DNA from: Euperipatoides rowelli
Taxonomy: Eukaryota > Onychophora > Udeonychophora > Euonychophora > Peripatopsidae
NCBI GenBank assembly: GCA_003024985.2
Contig: PXIH01S0023944.1
Strand: one strand, 5' to 3'
DNA length: 10,907 nt
Below, one piece after another: positions 1-7,459 of the stretch. Every line of letters begins with the position of its first letter. Position 1 is the first letter of the stretch. The notes below the pieces were generated by a model. That model was not told the DNA's origin. It ran no database searches and worked only from the letters and a program-made list of their open reading frames with translations. A program made the translations under genes and the position numbers.

Positions 1-31
1 ATTCGAATAAACGAATAATTTTTATTCGAAT
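1..31. repeat. Perfect 11-bp inverted repeat with 9-bp spacer
   Basis: ATTCGAATAAA at 1-11 is the exact reverse complement of TTTATTCGAAT at 21-31. The spacer CGAATAATT repeats part of the same word. Transcribed or single-stranded, it would form a stable hairpin. It is best explained as subterminal sequence of the transposon end described for 1-43. Confidence 0.85.
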
Positions 32-43
32 GGCACATCACTA
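1..43. mobile_element. Probable terminus of a hAT-like DNA transposon (rest lies left of window)
   Basis: The first 31 bases are a palindrome rich in TTCGAAT words, followed by GGCACATCACTA. Read on the minus strand the end is TAGTGATGTGCC, which resembles the terminal inverted repeats of hAT-superfamily elements (a family-level resemblance from memory, not a search). Directly after it, from base 45, Ty3/gypsy reverse transcriptase coding begins in mid-domain (DKYPIP). A transposon end abutting a sharply cut coding domain fits insertion of the DNA transposon into the retrotransposon. If so, the 8-bp target duplication would be TGATAAAT at 44-51, with its partner outside the window. The alternative is a deletion junction next to unrelated palindromic DNA. 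Confidence 0.42.
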
Positions 44-44
44 T

Positions 45-572
45 GATAAATATCCAATTCCATTACCAGATGTTATTTGCAAAATCATGTAAGAGAAAAA
101 AATATAGTAAAATAGACTTATACTCACAAGTAAGAATTCTAAAGTATTGACTATTTCTACTCACATTGGGTTATTCAAATATAATTGTTCACCTTATGGA
201 ATTAAACCATTACCATCAAAGTTCAAAATAACAATGGAAAATATTTTGTCAGGTATACCAAATACATTAATTTTTCAAGATGACATATTAATCACAGGTG
301 AGAAAAGAGGTGTCTTTTTTAGTGATTCTGTGAAATATCTTGGTTTTGTAATAGATAAGAATGGTCTTCATACTTCTACAGAGAAAGTGGAGGATATAAT
401 ATCAGTACCAAATCCTAAAGATTTAACTCAGTTGAGCTTTTTGGGACTGATAAACTATTATGGTAGATTTATTCCAAGATTTTCAACAATTTCACCATTG
501 TAAAAGTTGTTACAAAAGGATAAAGTATTTAATTTTGATATTGTGTTGATGCTTTCAAACAAATTACATTTG
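45..572 (+). pseudogene. pol: Ty3/gypsy reverse transcriptase domain, broken and internally deleted
   Basis: The domain would copy element RNA into DNA. Coding resemblance begins at 45 with DKYPIP, then passes through a degraded stretch to an open run at 147-503. That run shows THIGLFKYN, then FQDDILITG (the catalytic Y/F-x-DD box, Asp pair kept), SVKYLGFVID, and the thumb/connection motif LGLINYYGRFIPRF. Between the DD box and VKYLG about 24 residues of the family's usual length are missing, without loss of frame (junction near 300-310). A TAA at 501 ends the run, and LLQKDKVF follows in the connection to RNase H. The open run's first ATG is not a real start, because the domain continues upstream of it. 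Confidence 0.92.
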
Positions 573-582
573 ATTTCACAGG

Positions 583-1016
583 CACCAGTTTTGATTCAAT
601 TTAACCCTGATTTACCATTGAAACTATACTGTGATAGTTCAGCTTATGGACTAGGTGCAGTGTTGGTGCATGTTCTAAAAGACAATAGGGAAAGAGCGAT
701 TGCTTTTACATCAAGAACCTTGTCAAAATCTGAATGTATTCACAAGTACACAAGGAAGCATTAGATTAATTTTTTGTGTTAAAAAGTTTCACCAGTATTT
801 ATATTTAAGACTTTATTCTTGTCATGGATCATAAACCGTTGATGTAAATTTTTGGTTCAAAAGGTGGCGTACCAGCTATGACAGCAAATAAATTACAGCG
901 CTATGCTATTTTCTTCGTCAAATTACCAGTTTGAAATAAAGTATATTGAAGGTAAAAACAATTTATGTGCCGATTTTCTTTCACGTCTGCCATTAAAGAT
1001 TAATGAAGAGATTTAG
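583..1016 (+). pseudogene. pol: Ty3/gypsy RNase H domain remnant
   Basis: In the element this domain removes RNA from the RNA/DNA hybrid. All four acidic landmarks can be seen: Asp in LKLYCDSSAYGLGAVL (about 625-665), Glu in HKEALD (about 748-766, after a frameshift), Asp in VMDHKPL (821-841), and Asp in CADFLSRLP (about 967-993). Between them are IAFTSRTLS, a KFHQYL-like segment and GGVPAMTANKLQRYAIF, all typical of the family. Stops after HKEALD, near 845, near 930 and at 1014-1016, plus at least one frameshift, show it is dead. It follows the reverse transcriptase as part of one original polyprotein. Confidence 0.9.
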
Positions 1017-1254
1017 TCACATCAGTACATTTTAACTAGGTTGCATTGGGAATTCCACTTGTGAAGAAATTAAAAAACACACAAGTAAAGACCCATTACT
1101 TTCAAAGGTTGTAAAAATACTTAGAATCAGGTTGGCCTGCTTTACCAAAACAACTTTCAGAAGAATTAACTTTTTATCAAAAGAAAGACCATTATTGTCT
1201 TTAGAAGTGTTTATTTTTGAGATATAGAATTGTAATTCCAAAACTGTGAAAGGC
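1017..1254 (+). pseudogene. Degraded RNase H to integrase linker of gypsy pol
   Basis: In intact relatives this stretch is continuous pol coding between the DALSRLP motif and the integrase zinc-binding domain. Here only scattered matches remain, for example TCEEIKKHTSKDP-like codons around 1058-1098 and a Y-x-LRYRIVIP-like stretch around 1206-1242. Several frameshifts separate them. The open frame on the minus strand over 1032-1271 is the shadow of this old coding sequence. Confidence 0.6.
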
Positions 1255-1800
1255 TGAAGTATTAAAAACATTGCATGAAGGACACGTTGGTATAGTCAAA
1301 ATAAAGTCTTTGGCATGCTCATGTTTGGTGGCCAAGAATAATTGATAAAGCAATAGAACAAATNGTGTTTGATTGTAATCCTTGTAGTTTGGAAATTTAT
1401 TACCCTCCAGCTGCTAAATCAGTTCAGTGGAACAAAACAAAGGGAGTCTGGGAGAGACTGCATTTGGATTTTTTTTGGTCCAATTAAGGAGAAATTATTT
1501 CTAGCTTGTACTGATTCTTTCGGTAAATGGGTAGTTTTACCAGTAGGAAGTACACCAGCTGAATCAACAATAAACACATTACTTCCTATTTTTGCAAGAT
1601 TTGGATTGCATATGCACATTGTGGCGGATAATGGTCTTCCATTTTCTTTAAGTATGTTTAAATCTTTTTTAAGTGAGTATGGAATTAAGTTAACCCTTAT
1701 ACCACCATATCATCCACAGACTAATGGTCTGGCAGAAAATTCAGTTAAGTATTTTAAACATAAACTAAAAACAATGTATGAGAAAATTTTGATTTAAATT
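1255..1800 (+). pseudogene. pol: Ty3/gypsy integrase: H2C2 zinc-binding and DD35E catalytic core
   Basis: The enzyme inserts element DNA into the chromosome. The zinc-binding module shows LHEGHVGIVK (His codons at 1274 and 1283), a frameshift, then HVWWPRI (from 1320) and CNPC (Cys codons at 1374 and 1383). The core follows: first Asp in LHLDFF (1467-1469), second Asp in VADNG (1627-1629), and Glu in NGLAEN (1735-1737). There are exactly 35 residues between the second Asp and the Glu, so the DD35E triad is intact. An extra T in the T-run after 1469 shifts the frame within the core. The open run 1369-1797 ends at TAA shortly after the Glu. The N at 1364 lies in the zinc module. Confidence 0.93.
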
Positions 1801-1839
1801 TGACTATATTTAAGATAGTATTTCTATATAGAAAGTGTT

Positions 1840-2240
1840 CATTGTATAACTGGAAAAGTCCCAGCAGTAACCATGTTTGGTAGAAAGTTAAGAACTAAAT
1901 TAGATGTTATTACCAGTAGAGAATACTGTAGAGATTAACCCAACATAATTAGTTAGAGTTTTGAAACCTGGCAGTGTTAACAAGGAATTACAGATCAGGT
2001 GATTCTTGTGGATCCCAGGAAAGATTGTTAAACAATTGCATCGTTACTTATGTGAAATTAAATTCATCAGGTTTGCTGTGGAAGACACATTAATTGTTCT
2101 CCCTGAAATTGTTGACACACAAAGTGCAGAACAAATTGTGAACTCTGAATCAGACATTTCCTGAGATTTTGGAAAATTCGCCAGAGAAGAGAAAATGTCT
2201 TCAGAGGGCAAGGAAGAAACCCAAGAGATTTGAATGTTAA
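1840..2240 (+). pseudogene. pol: Integrase C-terminal region and end of gypsy pol
   Basis: Three frames are used in turn. HCITGKVPAVTMFGRKLRTK (1840-1899) matches the conserved TTG-xxP-A-x-LFGR-x-LRT stretch after the core; the frame stops at TAA 1936-1938. WIPGKIVKQ begins at 2009 and resembles the small C-terminal beta-barrel; it stays open to TGA 2162-2164. The last segment, in a third frame from 2160, is basic (RKCLQRARKKPKRFEC) and ends at TAA 2238-2240. That resembles the arginine/lysine-rich pol end of related elements and is probably the true end of pol. It lies 105 bp before the LTR. Confidence 0.82.
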
Positions 2241-2335
2241 AGTTTTTATTTGTGTATAAAAAACATTGAATTTTACTTAATTTTTTTATTACTAAGGGAA
2301 CAATAAAATGAGAATCAGGGAGGATAAAGGAATTT

Positions 2336-2345
2336 AGGTGGGAGG
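2336..2345 (+). promoter_or_regulatory. Polypurine tract (plus-strand primer site)
   Basis: AGGTGGGAGG is nearly all purine and directly precedes the TG that opens the 3' LTR. This is where LTR elements keep the RNase H-resistant primer for plus-strand DNA synthesis. One T interrupts it, perhaps by decay. Confidence 0.7.
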
Positions 2346-2356
2346 TGTTATATCAC

Positions 2357-2365
2357 TATAAAAGG
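2357..2365 (+). promoter_or_regulatory. TATA box of the LTR
   Basis: TATAAAAGG is a good TATA consensus, 11 bp inside the LTR. It would drive the element's genomic RNA, leaving almost no U3 upstream of it. Confidence 0.55.
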
Positions 2366-2483
2366 TTGGCAATACTGGGGAGTTGGCAACACATTCGGGG
2401 ACGGGTTTTTGCTAGCGGACGGAAATGCAATGACTGCTTATGGCACATATCTTAAATTCTTAATGTTTAAGAGTTTCATTTAC

Positions 2484-2489
2484 AATAAA
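2484..2489 (+). terminator. Polyadenylation signal AATAAA in the LTR
   Basis: AATAAA lies about 45 bp before the LTR end, a normal place for the signal that ends the element's RNA. Confidence 0.5.
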
Positions 2490-2535
2490 TGTATGTTTTG
2501 AAATATATCTTGGTTGCATTCATAAATACATTACA

Positions 2536-3033
2536 CTTCCAAATGATGAACACAACATATTAAAATATGAACATTGTCTTACTCACTTTTAATACTAATT
2601 TTTTGATCACTTTAAATAATGTAAATTTTGTAAAATTTACTATTAGGGGATGAACACCTTTTTATTAAAATAAATATCCTAAAAAAACATGATATGGGAG
2701 AAATTTAGATTATTAAAAAATCTTTATTTTCAATGTAAATAAATTACATTATGTATTTATTTATATACAAAAAATATTAACTATAATGCTTTTGCATTCA
2801 TTATTTAGCACAAGTATTTTGCTAATATCAATGCCATAAACATTACTGCACTTAGTTATTTACTAATCCTACTAGTAGCATTTGTACGCAGAAGTGAGAC
2901 AAGCAGAAACAAATTGCCGATCAACTTGAGATTTTTATTAGAAAGTTAAAGTAAAAATTGTAGTGTCAATTTTACTAAACCCTAAAAAGTGGCAGGCCAA
3001 AGGGATTTTTCACTTAAAAATGAAGTCCTGAAA
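2536..3033. other. AT-rich flank without genes; two short hairpins
   Basis: No coding signal is seen on either strand. GTAAATTTT at 2621-2629 pairs perfectly with AAAATTTAC at 2632-2640 across a 2-base gap, and AATGTAA at 2732-2738 pairs with TTACATT at 2744-2750. Both are AT-rich and could be chance in such DNA. The GTAAATT word recurs in the minisatellite that follows. Confidence 0.6.
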
Positions 3034-4449
3034 GTGTTAATATACATTATAGTAAATTCTACGTGTGAATTTTTTCTGCTATGGTGACAATATACCATAT
3101 AGTAAATTGTACTTGGGAAATTTTTTCTTACTAAAGTTATTAAATACAGTATAGTAAACACTACTAGCTTGCAAACATTTTTCTGCTAATGTTAATATAC
3201 AGTATAGTAAATTATACTTGTGAAATTTTGTTAGTGATAATATACAGTATAGTAAATTGTACTTGTGAAATTTGTTCTTACTAGTTATTAAATGCAATAC
3301 AGTATAGTAAATTATACTTGTGAACTTTTTTCTATTATAGTGATAATAGAGTATAGTAAAATGTACTTGTGAAATTTTTTTCTTTCTAAATTTATTAAAT
3401 ATAGTATAGTAAATTCTACTTACAAACTTTTTTCTTACTAGATATTAAATACATTACAGTAAATTCTACTTGTGAAATTTTTTTCTGTTAGTGTTAATAA
3501 ACATGACTAAATTCTATTTGTAAACTTTTTTGTGGTATAGTACAGTAAATTGTACTTGTAAACTTTTTGTGGTATAGTGTTAGTATATATATTATAGTAA
3601 ATTCAACTTTCAAATTTTTTTGGGGTAGTGTTAATATACAGTATAGTAAATTCTACTTGTAAAATTTTTGTGGTAGTGTTAATATACAGTATAGTAAATT
3701 CTACTTGCAAACATTTTTGCTATTTGTGTTAATATAGTGTAGTAAATTCTACTTGCAAACTTTTTTGCTATTTGTGTTAATATAGTGTAGTAAATTCTAC
3801 TTGCAAACNTTTTTGCTATTTGTGTTAATATAGTGTAGTAAATTCTACTTGCAAACTTTTTTGCTATTTGTGTTAATATAGTGTAGTAAATTCTACTTGC
3901 AAACCTTTTTGTGCTATATAGTTATATACATAATAAATTTGTGGTATGGTGTTAATATACATTATAGTAACTACTTGCAAACTTTTTTTGTGGTATAGTG
4001 TTAATATATATTAGCCTATAGTAAATTCTACTTGCAAACATTTTTGTGGTATAGTGCTAATATATAGTACAGTAAATTCTACTTGCAAACTTTTTTTGTG
4101 CTATTGTTAATATACAGTGCAGTAAATTCTACTTGCAAACTTTTTGTGGTATAGTGTTAATATACAGTATAGTAAATTCTACTTGCATACTTTTTTGTGG
4201 TAGTGTTAATATACAGAATAGTAAATTCTAATTGAAAACTTTTTTTGTGATAGTGTTAATATACAGTATAGTAAATTCAACTTGAAATCTTTTTTTGTGG
4301 TTGTTAATATACAGTAGACTAAATTCCAATTGCAATCATTTTGTGCTGTTAATATATACTACAGTAACTTCTACTTGTGAACTTTTTTGTGGTAGTTAAT
4401 ATACAGTACAGTAAATTCTACTTGCAAACTTTTTTGTATTATAGTGTTA
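3034..4449. repeat. Minisatellite array, about 29 units averaging 48-49 bp
   Basis: A unit of the form GTGTTAATATACAGTATAG, TAAATTCTACTTG, then CAAAC or TGAAA, a T-run and GTGGTATA repeats head to tail. AGTAAAT-type landmarks recur near 3051, 3101, 3153, 3206, 3251, 3306, 3355, 3408, 3458, 3544, 3596, 3645, 3693, 3741 and so on to 4410. Left-hand units mostly read CTTGTGAAATTTTTTCTTA; right-hand units mostly read CTTGCAAACTTTTTTGTGG, so two subtypes are spatially separated. TATACAGTATA within the unit is a small palindrome. The minus-strand open frame at 3079-3297 is made only of translated repeat units and is not a gene. Confidence 0.95.
3693..3904. repeat. Homogenised 48-bp core block of the minisatellite
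   Basis: Landmarks at 3693, 3741, 3789, 3837 and 3885 are exactly 48 bp apart and the units from 3741 on are almost identical, with TGCTATTTGTGTTAATATAG as the variable part. Units on either side differ in length and sequence. Recent unequal exchange or slippage within this block is the simplest reading. The N at 3809 falls here, where assembly is hardest. Confidence 0.88.
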
Positions 4450-4483
4450 AAACATAATAATTTGATTCTATAAAAGTATGCAT

Positions 4484-5349
4484 GGTAGATTTTATTATTT
4501 AATGATAGATTTTTTTTATGCTATCAAAATTCTTTAGTGTTAAAACTAGTATAGCCTATGGTATAATTTAGATGCATGCTGTGTTTGTATATGCTATTAC
4601 AGATTTATTATAACGATCGGACTATTCTATTTAAGTTCCCTGATACCAATGTACTTAGTATGGTGAAAATTATAGTACAGAGAATATTATAGTACTGTAG
4701 AAGTGTAGTAGTATACAATCATTGCACATTTCCTCAGGCAAAACTTGTATGAACTTGAATGCTAGTGGTAGATTTCATTATAGTAAAAGTAGTTTTTATT
4801 GATATCAAAATTCTTTAGTTTTAAAAGTATACGGTATAATTTAGATGCATGAAGTGTTTGTATATGCTGTTAGACTTATAGCGATTGGACTTTTCTATTT
4901 AAGTTCCCTTGTACTGATGTATTAAGTGCGGTGGAGATTATAGTACTATAGAAGTGTAGTAGTATACAATCATTACATTTTTCCAAGCAAAACTTGTATG
5001 AACTTGAAAAAAAAAGGTAAATTTCATTATAGTAAAAGTATATTACAGTAGATTTCATTATAGCAATAGTAGTTTTTATCCATATTAAAATTCTTTAGCC
5101 TATTAAAAATAGCATACGGTAATTTTATTTAGTTTTTATCGATATTAAAATTCTTTAGCTTAATACTAAAAGTAGGTACAGTAGATTTCATTATAGTAAA
5201 AATATATACTGTAGATTTCATTATTTAATGATAGATTTTTATCAATATTAAAATTCTTTAGTTAAAAATAGTATACGTTATAATTTAGATGCATGCCGTT
5301 TGTATAATGAAACACTGTTCTACTTATTATAGCGATCAAACTTTTCTAT
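4484..5349. repeat. Cluster of longer related repeats, full copies about 250-283 bp
   Basis: Copy A (4484-4766) and copy B (4767-5015) are near full length. Both carry GGTAGATTT, ATATCAAAATTCTTTAG-like, ATTTAGATGCATG (4566 and 4839), CTATTTAAGTTCCCT and GTAGTAGTATACAATCATT in the same order. Shorter rearranged pieces follow at 5016-5180, with the TTTTTAT...TTCTTTAG block at 5071-5098 and again at 5131-5158. A further partial copy lies at 5181-5349 and has ATTTAGATGCATG again near 5284. No coding is visible; the minus-strand open frame at 4876-5058 falls inside this repeat. Confidence 0.88.
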
Positions 5350-5406
5350 GGCCCATATCAAGATAAAACAGGTAAAATGTCAAGTGTTTTATGAATTATT
5401 CTATAC

Positions 5407-5587
5407 ATGTATTATTCTACACGTCACTTTCAGTTAGTCATCTTGGATTTTCTGAATTTTAACATATGACATCATTTCCCTCAATCATCTTGGAAAACAC
5501 CCAGGAAAAAATGTCTAAGTTTTTCATGTATTATTCTACACATGTTACTTCCACTGTCATCTAGGATTTTCTGAATTTTAACATATA
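5407..5587. repeat. Spaced direct duplication of a roughly 63-bp segment
   Basis: 5407-5470 and 5526-5587 share ATGTATTATTCTACAC, then GTCATCT-x-GGATTTTCTG and AATTTTAACATAT, with small differences between. The upstream parts also match loosely (AGGTAAAATGTC near 5371, AGGAAAAAATGTC near 5502), so the duplicated unit may be about 120 bp. A third short echo, ATCATCTTGGAAAAC, lies between them near 5486. No coding is seen. Confidence 0.82.
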
Positions 5588-6003
5588 TGTAGAAATGACA
5601 TCCGTGCTTTTTTAATATATGGTATGATTATTTTAATTAAAAGTGTTAGTTATTATTATAATGAATTATATTAGATTTTTTTTTAAAATTCTATAAAAGC
5701 ATATACGGTAAATTACAGTAAAAAAAATTTTAGAAAAAAACTGTTCTGCATGCTTAAGCTTAGAGAATATAAATAACAAAAAGCATTTTATTTATAAATA
5801 CAAAAACATACATTATAAATAAGATATTTAATATTTAAAATTTCTATTGCGATAGTTTTTTAATAAGATTAAATATTTAATTAATATTTATTATTCGTCA
5901 TATAATAAAGTATAATGAATTTAAGGATTTCAAATTCTTAGTAGTAATGTGTACATTTCCCATTCATGGATCAATCATAAGCCCTTTAGAATTAGAATAG
6001 GTA
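5588..6003. other. AT-rich spacer without genes; degenerate echo of the longer repeat
   Basis: No coding signal is seen on either strand. At about 5672-5720 the run ATTTTTTTTTAAAATTCTA followed by AGCATATACGGTAAATT matches the block at 5086-5125 loosely, so the 250-283 bp repeat family once reached at least this far. The rest is runs of A, T and TTAAT words. Confidence 0.6.
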
Positions 6004-6076
6004 GTTAAGACTCTCAAAAGAGTGTCGAGTGAAAAAGTAAGAGAAATAGAAGTGCTGATACTTGAGGAGTCTTAAC
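6004..6076. repeat. Inverted repeat with 14-15 bp arms
   Basis: GTTAAGACTCTCAA (6004-6017) is complementary to TTGAGGAGTCTTAAC (6062-6076) apart from one bulged base. The 44-base loop holds purine-rich sequence (GAGTGAAAAAGTAAGAGAAA). It lies just upstream of the LINE ORF1 remnant, so it could be part of the LINE 5' untranslated region or a separate small element. Confidence 0.75.
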
Positions 6077-6152
6077 TATCATTTTAATGGTAGGAGGTAG
6101 ATGAAGATGTGTATAGGCCTAGTTCTATTAATAGGACCAGTCAAATTAAACT

Positions 6153-6870
6153 GATTCTCTGCTAGACTCGGAATTGTTTCCTTCGATTTCGGCAACTTCA
6201 CAGCCTAGTAAAAGACAAATTTTTTTTGCCATCTAGTGAAAATGACTCATATTGTCTCTGGTGTGGAAAACATTTCAATAGAATTAAAAACAATCGGATA
6301 TAATGAATTTAAAGCTTGATTTGATTTTGGAAGTTTGACGAATGAAATAAAAATTTGACATTGTCAGCTGATCTAAAATGATAAATTTAATAATAGTGAA
6401 ATTAGAATATCAAGAATAGAAGATATTAAAAGAGTAGCTATATCTAATAGTGAAAGATTGGAGTACACTAATGATGCATTATTTTTTTTGATTGAAAATT
6501 GGTGAACTTCCGGCAGTAAAAATTTAACAATTTATTAGTCATTATATGAATATTGATATAAAAATATTGGGAGCATACAAGATTCAATCTACTAGGACAA
6601 AAGGTAATGAACCTATTTTTTTTGTAAATTACTATATTATAGGGATAGCTTTGAGATTTTTAAAGGGATAAAACATTTTCCTGGGTCAATAAGACAAAAA
6701 AATTATATTCTTTTTTAAAAGATGCGATTAAAGAAAATAAAAGAGCTACCTTAAGATGGGATAAACTAATAATTGACAACCAGTTTTATGAGTTGGATGA
6801 CAAAAATAATTTACATAAAATGAATTTAGAATTAAAAAATAACCAAATTTTTATTGATCTCATTCAATGA
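6153..6870 (+). pseudogene. LINE ORF1 remnant with RRM-like nucleic-acid-binding pattern
   Basis: In LINEs, ORF1 protein coats the element RNA. Segments in shifting frames line up with that layout. A polar Ser/Pro/Lys segment (SATSQPSKRQ, about 6153-6233) comes first. Next is an open run near 6377-6500 containing RISRIEDIKRVAISNSERLE, then ELPAVKI (from 6504), ISHYMNIDIKILGAYKIQST and NEPIFFVNY, resembling the middle of RRM-type ORF1 proteins. A final open run, 6721-6867, has RATLRWDKLIIDNQFYELDD and ends at TGA 6868-6870. That R-x-x-LR-x-DKL-I-D-x-x-x-Y pattern is typical of ORF1 C-termini. At least five stops or shifts interrupt it. The family assignment rests on pattern memory. Confidence 0.62.
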
Positions 6871-7452
6871 TGTTGAGAGTCAACTGGTGGTAATAATATT
6901 AGTGGATTAAAGGAAGCAAGTAATTATTCTCAATAACAATTACCAAAAGGGCCTTCATGCTCACTTAAATTTATTGAGTTGGTATTGTGCTGGCTGGACA
7001 AACTTTACATCTGCATTTGATATGGGAGAGGTAGCCATTACCAGTTTATTTCTCTGGTGGAGACTTGGATGATTAAGCCAATAAAATTTAAAATGACTGG
7101 TTATAACATTGAAGTTTTAGCTACTAATATGAATGGAGGAAGACCTTCAGGTGGGATAATTTTGTTTTATAGATTGAATAATGAAACTAGTAGAAAGGAA
7201 AATTGGTTAATAATTAATTTTAATTTATATAAATTTAATTATCCTAAAATTCACATTGCTTTTTTTATATATATTCCTCCCAATGTTGATTTGGTATTAT
7301 ATTTGGAAAACTTTGAACTGGATTTATTAACTGACATTGATTATAATAGTTGTTTTATAATTACAGGTGATTTAAATGCAAGGATGAGTGATTTTGGTAA
7401 TGATCTGATTGATGGTAATGATAATGTAAAAATTAGAAATTCAAAAGATATA

Positions 7453-7459
7453 ATCAATG
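7453..7459. repeat. Left target-site duplication of the 7460-7757 insert
   Basis: ATCAATG lies in endonuclease codons Ile-Asn-(Asp) and recurs at the right flank of the insert. Confidence 0.75.

Larger units (their letters stand above)
44..2535 (+). mobile_element. Decayed Ty3/gypsy LTR retrotransposon, 5' truncated in this window
   Basis: The order reverse transcriptase, RNase H, zinc-binding H2C2, DD35E integrase, polypurine tract and 3' LTR is diagnostic of Ty3/gypsy elements (Metaviridae). The gag and protease region, the first part of reverse transcriptase, the primer-binding site and the 5' LTR are not in the window. The compact pol and the HxGLFxYN and NYYGRF motifs resemble the mag/SURL group of animal elements; this lineage call is a judgement from motif memory. 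At least eight stops or frameshifts interrupt pol, so the copy cannot move on its own. Confidence 0.93.
2346..2535 (+). mobile_element. 3' LTR of the gypsy element, about 190 bp
   Basis: The segment opens TGTTATATCA just after the polypurine tract and closes ATACATTACA, giving the usual TG...CA ends (TGTTAT versus ATTACA, imperfect inverted ends). It has a TATA-like box near its start and an AATAAA near its end, so it could once have both started and ended transcripts. GTTGGCAA occurs twice, near 2366 and 2381. The right boundary is less certain than the left because no second LTR is present to compare. Confidence 0.72.

Noticed and set aside
1032-1271. Minus-strand open frame of 79 residues
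   Set aside because: It overlaps the gypsy pol linker on the + strand and has no recognisable domain.
1419-1619. Minus-strand open frame opposite the integrase core
   Set aside because: Shadow of the well-supported DD35E integrase on the + strand.
3079-3297. Minus-strand open frame encoding repeats of a KFHKYNLLYCIL-like peptide
   Set aside because: It is the translation of the minisatellite units; the repeat period and lack of any start context or family match make a real protein unlikely.
3034-4449. CRISPR array
   Set aside because: The units are contiguous tandem repeats without unique spacers, in eukaryotic transposon-rich DNA.
4876-5058. Minus-strand open frame of 60 residues
   Set aside because: It falls inside the 250-283 bp repeat family; low complexity and no homology visible.
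6114-6137. TAGGCCTA and near-palindromic GTTCTATTAATAGGAC as a regulatory or recombination site
   Set aside because: Short palindromes are expected by chance in this composition, and nothing nearby supports a site-specific role.
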